A stretch of 64,000 bases of DNA from Tausonia pullulans (taxonomy: Eukaryota > Basidiomycota > Tremellomycetes > Cystofilobasidiales > Mrakiaceae): contig OX637632.1 of assembly GCA_951802195.1 (NCBI GenBank), positions 620,001 to 684,000 on the forward strand, written 5' to 3'. Of this stretch, positions 22,375 to 32,920 are shown one piece after another. The notes under the pieces are model-generated. The model saw only the letters and a program-made list of their open reading frames with translations, had not been told where the DNA came from and searched no databases. The position numbers and the translations under genes are program-made. Position 1 is the first letter of the stretch, and every line of letters starts with the position of its first letter.

Positions 22375-22854
22375 TCGATCCCCTCCTTGCTTTCCTCTCG
22401 TTCTCAGAACTCATAGAGGCTTCCTCGCGTTCTCTCGCTCGCTCGTTCTCCTTGTGCTTCCCATCTTATCTGTCCCCTTGTCCCAAGCATGGCACGTGCA
22501 TCGTTTTCGTCGGTTCGCTTGCATCGCTCGCTCCCCCTCCCTCCAAAATATAGTCCTTAAGTTTACGTCGTCTCCAACTTGGCCAGAAAGCAAAATCAAA
22601 TGAGAAGCCCGTCCGGTGGCGCCACATCCTTTGCAGGTGCGCTAGAGAACGAAACGGCTCTGGATACAACCCACGGCATCGAGAGAACGACACTGCCACC
22701 GACGGCCGACCTGAAACGGAACGGCAGCCGCGCCACACGCAACACGAGCGATGATACAACATGAAGATTCGTTCCCTCTCGGCTCCTCGCCCCCTTCCTC
22801 CCTCCCTCCCCTTCTTCCATCTTCTTCTCTTCCGACGAACGACAGCAACCTCGC
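22375..22854. other. intergenic region between convergent genes
   Basis: 480 bp between the AAT1 stop and the SF3b10 stop. It should carry both 3' UTRs. No gene supported. Confidence 0.4.
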
Positions 22855-23594
22855 TCAGTCGTCCTCCTTCGGCGGCGGAGGTCCGCATGGCTGAAGCATC
22901 CTCTGTTGCCAACGAAACCCGTCGGCACGCGTCCGTCCATTCGTTTCGTCAGCCCGGCGCCGTCGTTCGTGGGCGCATGGACGAAGCACGACGCACCTCC
23001 AGAAGCTCAAACTTGGATCGACCAAGCGACTCGCCGTCCGCGAGCGAGATGTACGACAGCAAGGGGGCGTGGCCGATGATGGAGGCTGCGGTGTCGCGGT
23101 GCTGGTGGGTGAGCCACTCGCTGGGAGGAGAAGCGGGTGTCTATCAGCGCGAGGTAGGGCTAAACGGAGAAGCGGGGGAGGGGGGAAGGAGAGGAGACGC
23201 ACTACTTGGTGATGTCGGCGTGTCCTGAAAGGGGGGCAAAGGGAGAGAGCGTAGGGAGGTGAGGTCCTCTCAGTCAGGTTCATCGGTGGACGGGGGTAGG
23301 AAACGATAGTGGCTCGGCGACTGAACGGCTCTCGTCGCGTGAGGGGTCATTCTCGGATACGCACCAGTGCCAGTGTACCTCGCGTGGACTGATGGATCCA
23401 AGGATAACGGTGTAAGAACCAAGACGGGTCAGAAGAGGCTCAGAGGCAGACTCAGGGTAAGGGAAGGGGAACGCACGCTGCTCGAGTTGGGTGTTGGCGG
23501 TGTAACGAAGCTCGGACTGAGGGTATGGTGAGAGGTCAGTTTTGGATTCTGATGCAAGCGACAAAAGAGGAGAAGGGAGAGTGAGACCAACCAT
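22855..23594 (-). CDS. Splicing factor 3b subunit 10 (SF3b10/SF3B5)
   Basis: Six coding exons: 23594-23592, 23516-23477, 23388-23365, 23224-23203, 23120-22997 and 22902-22855. They give 86 residues, the same length as human SF3B5. The product reads MSELRYTANTQLEQ, then LHARYTGTGHADITKYEWL, THQHRDTAASIIGH and ends RMLQPCGPPPPKEDD, matching the family throughout. It is a small helical subunit of the SF3b complex of U2 snRNP and sits against SF3B1 in branch-point recognition. The first coding exon is just the ATG, with GTTGGT right after it. An upstream in-frame extension was rejected because the family starts exactly here. Three exons are 40 nt or less. Confidence 0.93.
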
Positions 23595-23901
23595 TAGGGA
23601 AGGAGCAACGATAGTAGACGTTCTGAGTTGACAGCCACGTTCGGTCCGCGCGTGAAGGACGCGTGTTAGTTAGGCTGGGCTTCTCCTTAACGACCACCGG
23701 GCCAGAACTATCACTAACGAGACTCGTAGGAAACGCGCAAGGCAGCGTTTCTTGCTAGTGTTTTCGACATGTCATCGAGTTGTCTAAAGAGAAGAGACCT
23801 CAGTGCCCTCTTCTGCTGCGGGCGCGGATTACAAGTAGCGCATGCCTATAGATCGCTCTTGGTTCCTTCCCCCCCCCCTCCCCCCTTCCCTTTCGCCCCA
23901 C
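23595..23901. promoter_or_regulatory. promoter region of the SF3b10 gene
   Basis: 307 bp between the SF3b10 start and the stop of the next minus-strand gene. It contains TAACGACCAC at 23689-23698, also found upstream of the gene at 29676, and a C-rich tract near 23870-23885. Confidence 0.35.
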
Positions 23902-25113
23902 TTATCCAAGACGATCCCAAGCGTCTTCGTCTTCTTCCGTCAACTCGTTCCTCCCCCTCTCCCGCTGCTCACGCAAATCCTGAGCCGTGACGCCCACCCT
24001 TGGTGGTGAAGGTGTTCGTCTCTCCTCGTTCCCAACGAGCTCATACCCACCCGATCCGCCAATGGCGAACGTCGGGCGAAGCGCACTCTCCGCGACAGCC
24101 TCGTCGTCGTCGAGATCGATGTCGAGGGCGAGAGCAGCCTGGCGGGCTTGGGAGAGGTCGATTGGCGGGGGCCGGTGGAAGATAGAGGTTCCTGATCTTT
24201 TGAAGCAGCAACGCTGGAGGTTAGGCACAAGATTTGACAGAAAAAGGGTTTACTTCACTCACTTTCGCATCAGCAGCGCCAGACGGAAGAACTGGAAGAA
24301 GTTGCGTGCCACCAGTAGGAGGGTATCGAAGACCTCCTCCCCCTTATTGCCCGGCGTGCAGGGTGTGAGGAAGACAACGAGGAGTGTGACGACACAAAGA
24401 ACGGTCATGCCGAGATCGAGGAGGTTAAACCAAGACTTGAAGTATTTCTGCCAGGGAATGCGTCGGTAAACTCAGGTCAGAGTCCATCTGCGGCGTGCGA
24501 TCTCCGGCTCGGCGCGAAGATGCGTGGGGGATTCACCTCGCCAAAGGCGACGACACGCGTGGTAACCTCGAGGATCATAACTGTGTTAACTACGACTTCA
24601 AGGACATAAAAGGCAAAGGGCGGGCAGTCGCCGACAAGGGAAAGGACGACCGTTGTCAGGGAGAGGAGAGCCATGCCGAGATAGAGGAGGATGTAGGCGC
24701 GCTGGAAGATGAAGATACAAGTCAGAGAGGTGAAGAGATGTCTCGCAAGATGCTCAATTAAATGACCGAGTGAACGATGCGACTGAGAAGACACGACCGA
24801 AGTGACAGCAGGAAGGAGCGGGAAGGAGGGTATTGTAGTCAGTTGACATTGCGCGCTCGTCCGATACATCAGCGCGCGGTTACCCACTTGGCGAGCCCTC
24901 GGACAACCTCGTTCTTAGATAGCCGGTAGTGAGAGGCCATAACGCTGTCGTTCAAGCGGACATAAGCACAACTGCATGCTCGCCGTTCTCACATTCGACT
25001 GACGCTGGGTTAATGCCCTCGCCGATGAGGCGCTCGTCGTCCGGGCTGGCGTCGCCCTCGTACTCATCGCCTCGCTCGTCAAAGAGAACGCCGCTCCTCG
25101 GATTGCCGGCCAT
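23902..25113 (-). CDS. voltage-sensor/ion-transport-like membrane protein
   Basis: Exons read as 25113 to about 24993, an exon ending at 24884, 24701-24537, 24447-24263 and 24196-23902. The last three joins are in phase. After an acidic N-terminus (FDERGDEYEGDASPDDERL) come hydrophobic helices: YILLYLGMALLSLTTVVLSL, FAFYVLEVVVNTVMILEV, then FNLLDLGMTVLCVVTLLVVF and ARNFFQFFRLALLMRK. The order, with an acidic residue in the second helix, an NLLD motif in the third and RxxxxxxRxxxxxR in the fourth, is that of a voltage-sensor domain (ion_trans family). There is no pore segment; a soluble tail of about 95 residues follows. The family is known in fungi but its function is not. The join between exons 1 and 2 is off by one base in every canonical option I tried. 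Confidence 0.6.
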
Positions 25114-25367
25114 GGCTGGGAGGAAAGAAGAAGATGATAGTGGTTGGGAGGAGAGGTTGACGCCCTGGCCCCGACAGGTGTCCCCACCTAGTGAGGCAAG
25201 CGCGAAGCCGAGCACACGGCGCGTTGCCTCCCTCGACCATCTCCTTCGTGCTCTTCGCTCAACCATCTCCATCAAGCCGGGCCCGCGCGCTGCTTCTCTC
25301 CAGACCAGAGTCTCAACCCGCTTTTTGGTTGTAGCTCGAGAAGTGCGACTGCTTTTCCTCCGACGAC
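25114..25367. promoter_or_regulatory. divergent promoter region
   Basis: 254 bp shared by the membrane-protein gene (minus, start 25113) and the gene starting at 25368 (plus). No motif recognised. Confidence 0.4.
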
Positions 25368-28300
25368 ATGGCGTCGAAGCCTGGCCAGGTCCCGGTTGAG
25401 CTTCCGCTTGGCCCAAGGCTCCAGACGCTCAACCATGAGGCCATGGAGCTTGGGGAAGATGGACGGGTCGTGAAAGAGACTTTCCTGGATGAGGAGGGAA
25501 ACACCCAAGAGAAACCGAAGGGTCCGTTCTTGGGCATTAGCGATAGGTGAGTCCCCCTTGTCCTTTCGACGCGTCGCGCGCTGACTGCCTGCTAACGCCC
25601 TCTTAGCCTTGTCCTTCTTCACTCTCTCCGTCAGAGTCCGTGCCTTCTCGTCCTCTTACAGCCAAACATTTCCGCCGGGCGCTGAATCTCTAAACACTTC
25701 CAGCACGCGCTTTATACACGACCACATTCTTCCCGCTCTTCTCGACGCGTTCCAAACTTCGGATTCCGCCTCCGGCTCCTCCTCCACCAAACGCCATCAC
25801 GCCGCTCGGAAGCTGCACGCTTCAGATTGGCCCCTGCTCGTTCGAGTGCAGGCTGTACGATGTCCGTTTCCTCAGCGAGGCCGACCTCGCCGCCACCCGA
25901 TCCGCTGTCTCTGTCGCCGAACCGAAGAAGCTCAAGGAGAAGAAGCCGACAGCGCCTAAGCCCGCTCCTAAGCCGGCCCCCAGACCAGTTGTGAAGCCAG
26001 CTGCAAAACCTCCTCTCAAGTCTGTGCCTCCTTTGACGAAACCCAGCGGCGCGACACCTGTTCCGGCTCCCCAACTAGGGGCACCCGCCACCTCTGCCGC
26101 GCCTGGTGCATCGGCTAAGCCGGCTGCTCGCTCATCTGCGGTTGTGAGCTCACCTCTGCGTTATGCATCTGAGGCGAGGGTTCTTGGTGCTGATGTCCTT
26201 TCCGCATTTCCTTAGACACCCGAGCTCATCAAGGCCGTTAACGCGGCTGCCCAGTCGAATCCTCAGCTCGCCAAAGTTCTCCAGGCTGCCGCATCCGGCA
26301 AAGCGACCTCGCAGGAGCTGCAATACCTGGGTGGCATCATCAACAAGCTACAGCAGGCTGGTGCCTCCCAGGCTGCTGCTGCCGCTGGCAGCAAGCCCGC
26401 CGCCACCGCTTCTGGACCCTCGGAGACCAAGCCGGCCCAGCCTCTCGCACCCGGCACCTCCGCTGCACGGTCGAGCAAGCCCGCATCATCGGTCACCTCC
26501 ATGAAGGCAGCTTCTACTATCTCCTCCTCCGCGAAGTCTGCTTCTGACTCGGCAGTCGTTACCGTCAACAAGCCTGCTGTTCCTCCTTCAACGCCCGCTC
26601 CCGTCGCATCTGTCGTGAATCCCGCGACATCCTCAACGGCACCAGCGGTCGCTACTTTGGCTGCTGCTGCCCCAGCCTCTTCCTCTTTTACTGTCAAGGC
26701 AGCTTCTTTGTCAAGTACGCCTGTTGTTGCAAAGCCTGTTGCGGTCCCAGCCGCCGTACCTACATCAGCGCCCTCGGGTGCGCCAGCCGCATCAACCATT
26801 GTAACTTCCATAACCAAACCGCCCGTCTCCGCGACGAAGCCGACCTCAACTCCTCCAGCACTCGCTTCTGCGAGACCCGCAAAGCCTCTTCACCCCCCAT
26901 CTGCTAAGCCGGTCCATCCTTCGCCTGGTTTTCCGACCACCTTCGCGTCCTCCTCGGCTTCCACATCCTCTCCCACGCCTACTCTGGCGGCCGGCACCCC
27001 AACTCCCACATTGACTTCTACCTCCACTCCTGCTCCGCCCGTCACAAAATCCCCTCTCTCCACTGTTCAACCATACCCTCCCGTCATCCTCGTCGAGTTT
27101 GAAGAGCAGAAACTCGACCGCTTCGTCCTCCCCGTCGCGGTTTCCCTTGTCTCCCGCGACGCCGAGGCACCGCATACTATCCGCCTTTCCTGCCTTCTAC
27201 CGCTCGATGCTATGTCCGCCTTCCCCTCGCCGTCGCCTCGTTCACCTACAAAGCCCGGCGCTCAGGCCTCACCAACAAGTGCAGGCAGCGGTCCCTCCGT
27301 TTTCCCGGTGCCTGGGCCGACGAGCGAGCGCCTGCGAGCAGCGGCCGCTGCCGCCGCCAAGGGCAAGGCGAAAGCGTCTACCCCCGAAGTTATCGAGCCC
27401 AAGACTCCACTCACGATCCTCCTGGATGGTTGTGGCGATGAGACTTGGGCCGCGTTGAACCGTGTGTGGAAGGCTTCGTTGGGACAAGAGGGCGTAGAGG
27501 GAAGGAAGAGGGCTTTCGCTGAGCAGGTGAGCGTGAGCTTTTCTTGCGATACGGCCAAGTGTCCCTGGTCGCTGACGGATGTCTCGTTTCTGTGCAGTTC
27601 CATCCTCCGCCTCGAGTCTACCTCCAGACCAGACTCCTGCCGACGTCCCACCTTCTCCCAGCACTTGTTGAAGCCAATGCGGATAAGTTTGCGCTCAAGC
27701 CGTACCAACCGAGCACGCGCGCTAAGGGTGTCGCCCGCGACGGAGGCGACAAGTTCTCGACCGGTGGTGGAGGTGGAGGCGGAGGCGGCGGTGCGGGCGG
27801 TGGTGGTGGTGGTGCCAATGGGGAAGGGGTGACGAAGAAGCGAGTGAGGAAGAAGAAAGAACTGGGCGCAGAGTGGGACGTCTCGGACAAGGGCCTTACC
27901 GATGTCAAGCCGAAGCCGAGGAAGAAGGTCAAGGTCGAAGAAAAGGTGCTTCGCTTGTTGCGCCCAAACGTGCCTCATCAGCTAACGATTGAGCTTTTCT
28001 TTCAGGATTCTGAGGCCACGCCCTCCAAGGCGCCTTCTGGGGTCCCGCTCAAGAGCGGTCCTCCCTTACCTTCTGTTAAGAATCCAACGACGGCCTCGCT
28101 CCCTCCTGCTCCCCCATCCTCATCGATCCCGTCCTCTTCTGCGCCGGCGCCCATGCCCATTAAGGGCACCACCGTGCCTCTTCCATCCTCAACCGTCTCC
28201 CCGGCACGTGCGTCTGCCGCACCAAAGCCATCATCGTCCGCCACACTAGCAGCGGCTCCCATCAGCGCTTTTTCCGCTGGCTCCGGCGAGACAATAACGG

Positions 28301-28401
28301 CAGCTGCCCTTCTTTCCAAGGAAGTCCCCACCCCTGCGCTAGCGTCTGAGATGGAAAAGGCCGTGGCAACGGACGTTGAGGGTGACGTTGTGATGCAGTG
28401 A
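25368..28401 (+). CDS. uncharacterised Ala/Pro/Ser-rich protein, probably nuclear
   Basis: Supported exons: 25368-25546, an exon ending at 26143, 26216-27526, 27598-27945 and 28006-28401. The 5' end of the second exon (somewhere between 25570 and 25710) could not be fixed; its frame gives GSCTLQIGPCSFECRLYDVR. Further on are a helical segment (LIKAVNAAAQSNPQLAKVLQ, then GKATSQELQYLGGIINKLQQ), a block containing VILVEFEEQKLDRFVLP, a second containing LDGCGDETWAALNRVW and PPRVYLQTRLLP, a glycine run, and a Lys/Arg cluster (TKKRVRKKKELG, PKPRKKVKVEEK) resembling a nuclear localisation signal. Long Ala/Pro/Ser linkers join them. I do not recognise the family; a chromatin role is possible but unsupported. 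Confidence 0.55.
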
Positions 28402-29035
28402 CAGGGCGAGTTGCTGGTTGTCGAGTCCTAGTCAAGCCCGAGATTTCATGTACGATTTGTTGTCTCCTCATACGCTTCGGGAGTTCTCAGATACTTCTTC
28501 AAACCCTTGTCAGATGCATGAGAAAGCCAGTGCTAGTCGGAGGCAGGTGAAGAACGCAGAGCACCGTGCACCTGCCTGAAGAGCGAGGTAGAGGAGGTGG
28601 ATGGATGCAGCTAGGAAAGCAAAATGAATAGGAGAGGACGTGATGTGATGATACAAAGTGAGGGGGGAGAGAGGGGGGGAAGTCTAGCGAAATAAGGCAG
28701 AGTGGTGGGAATGGCGGAGAACAGAAGTACAGAGACGAGCGCGCGCCGACGCCCGTCCTCATCTAGAGAAACTTGAAGTAATGTTGCATGTCAGTTGGAA
28801 ATGGAGGTAGGGTTGTCAGAGACGGGTATGAATGCGCTAGCCACTTACTTGTGAGCCTACGTACGTTAATCAGGGACACAAAACCAAGACGAATGTGAAA
28901 GAAGTGCGCATTCGGAGTGGATGGACAGACGGGTGGGAAGTGCCGCCTTGCCTTTCCGGTTCAGATGGAGCGTGACAAGCAAAACCATGCTGGCAATTGA
29001 ACCTCCCGTGCTCATCCATAGACAGTTGACGTCAA
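28402..29035. other. intergenic region between convergent genes
   Basis: 634 bp between the stop at 28401 and the Pet191/Coa5 stop at 29036. Short open frames here lack any recognisable feature. It probably holds 3' UTRs, and splice-like signals near 28850 may belong to a 3' UTR intron of the minus-strand gene. Confidence 0.35.
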
Positions 29036-29497
29036 CTACGGCGCCTTCGGTTGCTGTTCCTGCTTCTGCTGTTGGCTTGGATGCGCATTGACGCCGATGA
29101 CACTGATGTCCGGTACACCTTCCTTCCGGTTATTTGTTGTCGATGGGTTGCCCCTGAACCGCTTCCTCATGTCGAGCTGGTTGGTGATGGTCGTTAAAGA
29201 TGATGGCCGACCGAGGGTGTCAGTCCGTCGAAGAGACCAGGACAAGCCGAAAGACGAGCAAGCACTAACCATTCCGCGCTTACACGTCGCCAGACTCTTC
29301 CGAAGGTACTGGCACTCGAGTGGGATGGTGTCGCCGTATTTCTCGAGGCATTCTTTAGGCGTGTGGTTGTCTCTAAGGACGCAGTTGGACTGAAGAAGGC
29401 AAGCGGCAAGGTCCATCCGGATGCCGGCGCAAGCCTTCTCCGTTGGCGTCTGGCCGAACGCGGCGGGAAGAGTGATGTCGGGCTTGAGGGAGCTCAT
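29036..29497 (-). CDS. PET191: Cytochrome c oxidase assembly protein Pet191/Coa5
   Basis: Exons 29497-29270 and 29176-29036, phase 0; 122 residues. The core has twin CX9C pairs: CAGIRMDLAAC, and C with the motif QYLRKSLATC, plus CLLQSNCVLRDN and HTPKECLEKYG between, followed by KRGMLDMRKRFRGN. This matches Pet191/COA5, an intermembrane-space protein imported by the Mia40 route and needed for complex IV assembly. The N-terminus has about 20 residues more than yeast Pet191 and the C-terminus ends in a Gln/Lys-rich tail (SQQQKQEQQPKAP). It shares a 178-bp promoter with the TPR gene to its right. Confidence 0.92.
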   Translation of the reverse strand: MSSLKPDITLPAAFGQTPTEKACAGIRMDLAACLLQSNCVLRDNHTPKECLEKYGDTIPLECQYLRKSLATCKRGMVSACSSFGLSWSLRRTDTLGRPSSLTTITNQLDMRKRFRGNPSTTNNRKEGVPDISVIGVNAHPSQQQKQEQQPKAP

Positions 29498-29675
29498 GGG
29501 TCAGGAAGACGGCGAATGAGCGAGGGAAGGACGTGGTAGTTAGGCAGGTGATAGTGGTTGGAAGACCAAGAAGAGAGGGAGAGGGAGAAGGAGCGGCCGT
29601 CTCGGAAAGGTCGCGACGAGCTTGCGTCCTCTCCCTAACGACCACAACTTGTCTCTTCTTTCTCACCGCCCACAC
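29498..29675. promoter_or_regulatory. very short divergent promoter (PET191 / TPR gene)
   Basis: 178 bp separate the two start codons, the shortest such interval in the window. It contains purine-rich GGGAGAGG repeats and TAACGACCAC at 29636-29645, about 30 bp before the plus-strand ATG. Confidence 0.5.
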
Positions 29676-31053
29676 ATGGTCGCCTCATCAGACGTACCGC
29701 TCCCTTCTACCACCTTGGGCACCTCCGAAGAGGACGAGGCTCTGCGGGCTATGTTTGCCCGGATGAACGCCGCCGCACCTCATCAACCCTCCGGCGCGTC
29801 GATGACAACCTCCACCTCCATGGGCCGCGACGCGTCTTCGTCACCGGATGACGCCGCATCGGTCGCCTCGGATGAAACAGAAGAGTGGCATGAGACGCAC
29901 TCAAACCTGGACGACCATGAAGCGTCTTGGCCGGACGGGGAGGTAGCAGCAGGCGAAGAGCAAGAGAAATCGCCGGGGGATTACGAGGTCCGTTCGTTTG
30001 CCTTCGTACGTGTCCCAGTATGCTTCTGACCCATACTTCTCCACATAGAAAGACTTCGAGAAGGCCGAGGCCCTTAAGGCGCAGGCAAACCTCGAGTTCC
30101 CCCAGGAGCCGCACCGCGCGCTGCAGACCTATAGCCTTGCACTCTCTCACCTGCCTCCTCGGCCCATCGACATCGCGGCGTCCGCCTCCTCCTCAGAAGT
30201 TAAGCCGAACGGAAAGGAGATGGGATCGACGCCCGTATCAGGTGTCGAGGAAATTACGGATGAGGAGGCGGCGCGGATTGAGCAAGGCGAGACGGACGAG
30301 GAGCGAGAGATGGGCTTGATGTTGGAAAGAGTTGCGGAGCTGCGAGGTGTGCTTTGGGGGAACATCGCAGCTGTGAGACTGAAGCTTGTAGGTAGAAGCA
30401 ACGATGCAAGTGTGTTGTAGGCCGCGCTGACCAACGAACGCGTGCTTTCGATCAGGGGGAAAACAAGGAGGCTGTCGAGGCGTGCACGCAGGGTCCGTCC
30501 CCGTCCTCTTTCGCTCTCTTGCAACTCTTGGACTGAATATTTCATCTGTCCCAGCCCTCAAGGACAAGCCAGACTGGGACAAGGCCCTTCACCGACGATC
30601 GACGGCCAATCTCGCCATCAACTCGTGGTCATCGCTCACAGCAGCCCAGAAAGGTACTTCTAGTTGATTCCTTTCTCAAATTAGTTATCTTCCTCTTTCC
30701 CTGCCTATGCCTCTGCCTGCCGGGTTTGACTGGCCTCCCCCTTCTTCCACACCCAGACCTCGCCCTTATCTCCAACCCAACCCCCGCCCAGCGCCATATC
30801 CTCCGCACCCTCCCGGACCGCATCAAGGCTACCCAGGACAGGGAGAAGGACGAGATGATAGGCAAGCTGAAGGAACTCGGCGATACGGTGCTGGGCAAGT
30901 TCGGACTGAGTTGCGACAAGTTGAGTCTTCGGGGTCTCGCCGTCTTTGCTGCTGGTCTGGAATAAGCTGGACTGACTGGAACATCTACATTCGCTCAGCT
31001 TCAAGTTTGAGCCGAACGGAAATGGAGGGTATGGGATGCGCTTCGAGCGCTGA
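29676..31053 (+). CDS. TTC1-like tetratricopeptide-repeat protein
   Basis: Six exons: 29676-29987, 30049-30387, 30456-30492, 30555-30653, 30757-30919, 30999-31053; 334 residues, phases consistent. After a disordered acidic N-terminus, TPR units begin at KDFEKAEALKAQANLEF and continue through WGNIAAVRLKLGENKEAVEA and KPDWDKALHRRSTANLA. The C-terminal block (REKDEMIGKLKELGDTVLGK, then FGLSCDNFKFEPNGNGGYG, ending MRFER) is the hallmark of the TTC1 family, conserved from fungi to man. TTC1 proteins are Hsp90-type co-chaperone adaptors that also contact G-alpha and Ras (literature on the animal protein). About 75 residues of charged sequence split the first repeat. Confidence 0.88.
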
Positions 31054-31155
31054 GGCGACTGGGTGTGTGGAACGAGCGCCCGCTTCGCCATGGATGACGA
31101 TCTTGATGACTCCCGGTAGCAAATTTCCACATCTATTATCTCAAGAGAACCCAAA

Positions 31156-32475
31156 TTAGAGGAAGAGCTCCTTCCAAACCTCCCGTAGGGCCTGGATGTC
31201 GTCGATCGTCGTGACCGACGGCAAGGCGTCTGGGCTGCTCTCTATCCGGCCGATGGGGTGATGCGTTTCACCTTCGGCAGCCTCTTTAAAGTGAACAGCG
31301 TTCCAGCCGAGCTTGGCGGCGGCGTTGGCGTTAAGCTGGATGAAGCAACATGGGAAGATAAGCGATGAAAGACGCCAGACAGCCAATGAGTACAATACTC
31401 ACGAGCGAGTCGTCAACAAAGTACTGCTTCGGCGGCTTTTCAGGGTCCCCCTTGCCCTCCATCGCAAATGCCGTTGCCTGTCAAGCCGCCCATGAGAGAC
31501 TCATCAGCCATTACGCGTCGCAAACGAACGGGCGCTTTGACGACCTCGCTTACCTCCATAAAGAAGCTTGCCTCGGGCTTGCATCCGAACTCGCCATCCG
31601 GCCGCCCATAGTCGCAGAAGGCAATGCCCTGTATGAGGTCCTGGATACCGAGGATGTCGAGCACTCGGAGGGCATGAGTCTTGTACGCGTTCGTGAGGCA
31701 GAGGACGCGCGTCTTGCTTGGGTCGAAAGAAGACAGGAGCTCGCGAAGCGCCGGGTCGGGAGAGAGGATATCCTCGAGTGGGAGGGAGGCATCACAGACT
31801 CGATCGTAGTCGAGGGCGTCTGAGGAGGAGGGACGAGTGTGTGTCACAACATCGAACGTGGGTCGGTCGTCGGATGGATGGTGGTCCAGGGAAGGAGGGT
31901 CGTGACGCACTGATGTCGTGGTGCTTGACTAATCCACGGATGGCGAGCCCATACGAGCTGTAGTAAGTCTTGTGTAGCCTCGTCGCCTCCTCGTCGGGGA
32001 GTCCCATGGAGACGAAGTAGGCTGGAAGGAGAGAGGAGCACAAAGCATCGGCTCAGTCACTATCGTCTCCGTCGGTAGATGGACAGACGCTCTTGTTCTC
32101 ACCATGGATCCTGTCCTTCATGAGCCGAGAGATTTCTCGGCCTTGAGCCCGGCCATAGAGCGTGTGGTCGATGTCAAGCCAGACGATAGCCCGCGTGTCG
32201 AGAGTGGGCGTTTGATGAACGGCCGGGAGCCCTGAGGGATCAGAGAGCCGGTCAACGCCGCGAAAGAATGGGACGAATCGGGAAGACGAGGTGAGGCGGG
32301 CTGAGACAGAGGAAGAATAAGTCACCATTAGTGGAGTCTGGAAAAGCCGACTGAGAAGTCGAAAAAGGGGACGAGAGGACTGTGGGAGAGAGGAAGGTAT
32401 GAGAGGGTGTTTGCTGAAGAGGGGAAGACAGAGGGGCAATACGGCATCGACCGACTTACCGAGATAGCCGGCCAT
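31156..32475 (-). CDS. pyrimidine 5'-nucleotidase, Sdt1/Phm8 type (HAD superfamily)
   Basis: Six exons: 32475-32460, 32231-32103, 32021-31911, 31819-31554, 31477-31403 and 31335-31156; 258 residues, all phases agree. It hydrolyses nucleoside monophosphates (UMP, CMP; Phm8 relatives also lysophosphatidate). HAD motif I is VWLDIDHTLYG with the nucleophile and acid Asp; motif II is CLTNAYK; the motif III lysine lies in GCKPEASFF; motif IV is YFVDDSLLN. The cap helices (AYFVSMGLPDEEATRLHKTY, SSYGLAIRGLVKHHDI) are those of the Sdt1 group. The first exon codes only five residues before an intron of about 230 bp. The stop lies 102 bp from the stop of the convergent TPR gene. Confidence 0.9.
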
Positions 32476-32920
32476 TATCTAGAGTTTACGGGGTGAAAGC
32501 GAACGTGGAGATATGCGAGACAGACGAAGCAAGAGAATATAGAAAGGAGGCACGAGTTGGTGGTGGTCAAAGGGTGACGTGCAGGTAGGATGAATCCCAA
32601 GTCATTCGACCGGCCCTGTGTTCCGGTACCGTTGATTGACGACCGTGGTCACGACCCTAGAATGAGTCTGATCTTCAGAGGGAAAGGTGCATATCATCCG
32701 ATATGTGTACTCATTACTTTCATAAGGAGAACAATCGCCGGGTCCAGGATGGTGGGTAACCAAGCGGCTCCCCAGCGTCGTAGTGACGTGTAGACGGTTC
32801 GCTACCGCCGAGAGAGGCGCGCGCCTCGACTTCTCGCCATCTCGAGTCGTCCTCGACCACTAACTTCCCTTCCCTCAAAGACCAACCACCCCAAATTCAA
32901 CTCTACGGCCGCGGTAGGCT
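32476..32920. promoter_or_regulatory. divergent promoter region (nucleotidase / glucosidase II alpha)
   Basis: 445 bp between two divergent start codons. The right end is C-rich with CCAACCACC before the glucosidase ATG. No gene seen. Confidence 0.4.

Noticed and set aside
23707-23770. ATG-initiated frame upstream of SF3b10 (MSKTLARNAALRV)
   Set aside because: It cannot be joined in phase to the conserved exons, and SF3b10 homologues begin exactly at the ATG chosen. It is probably in the 5' leader.
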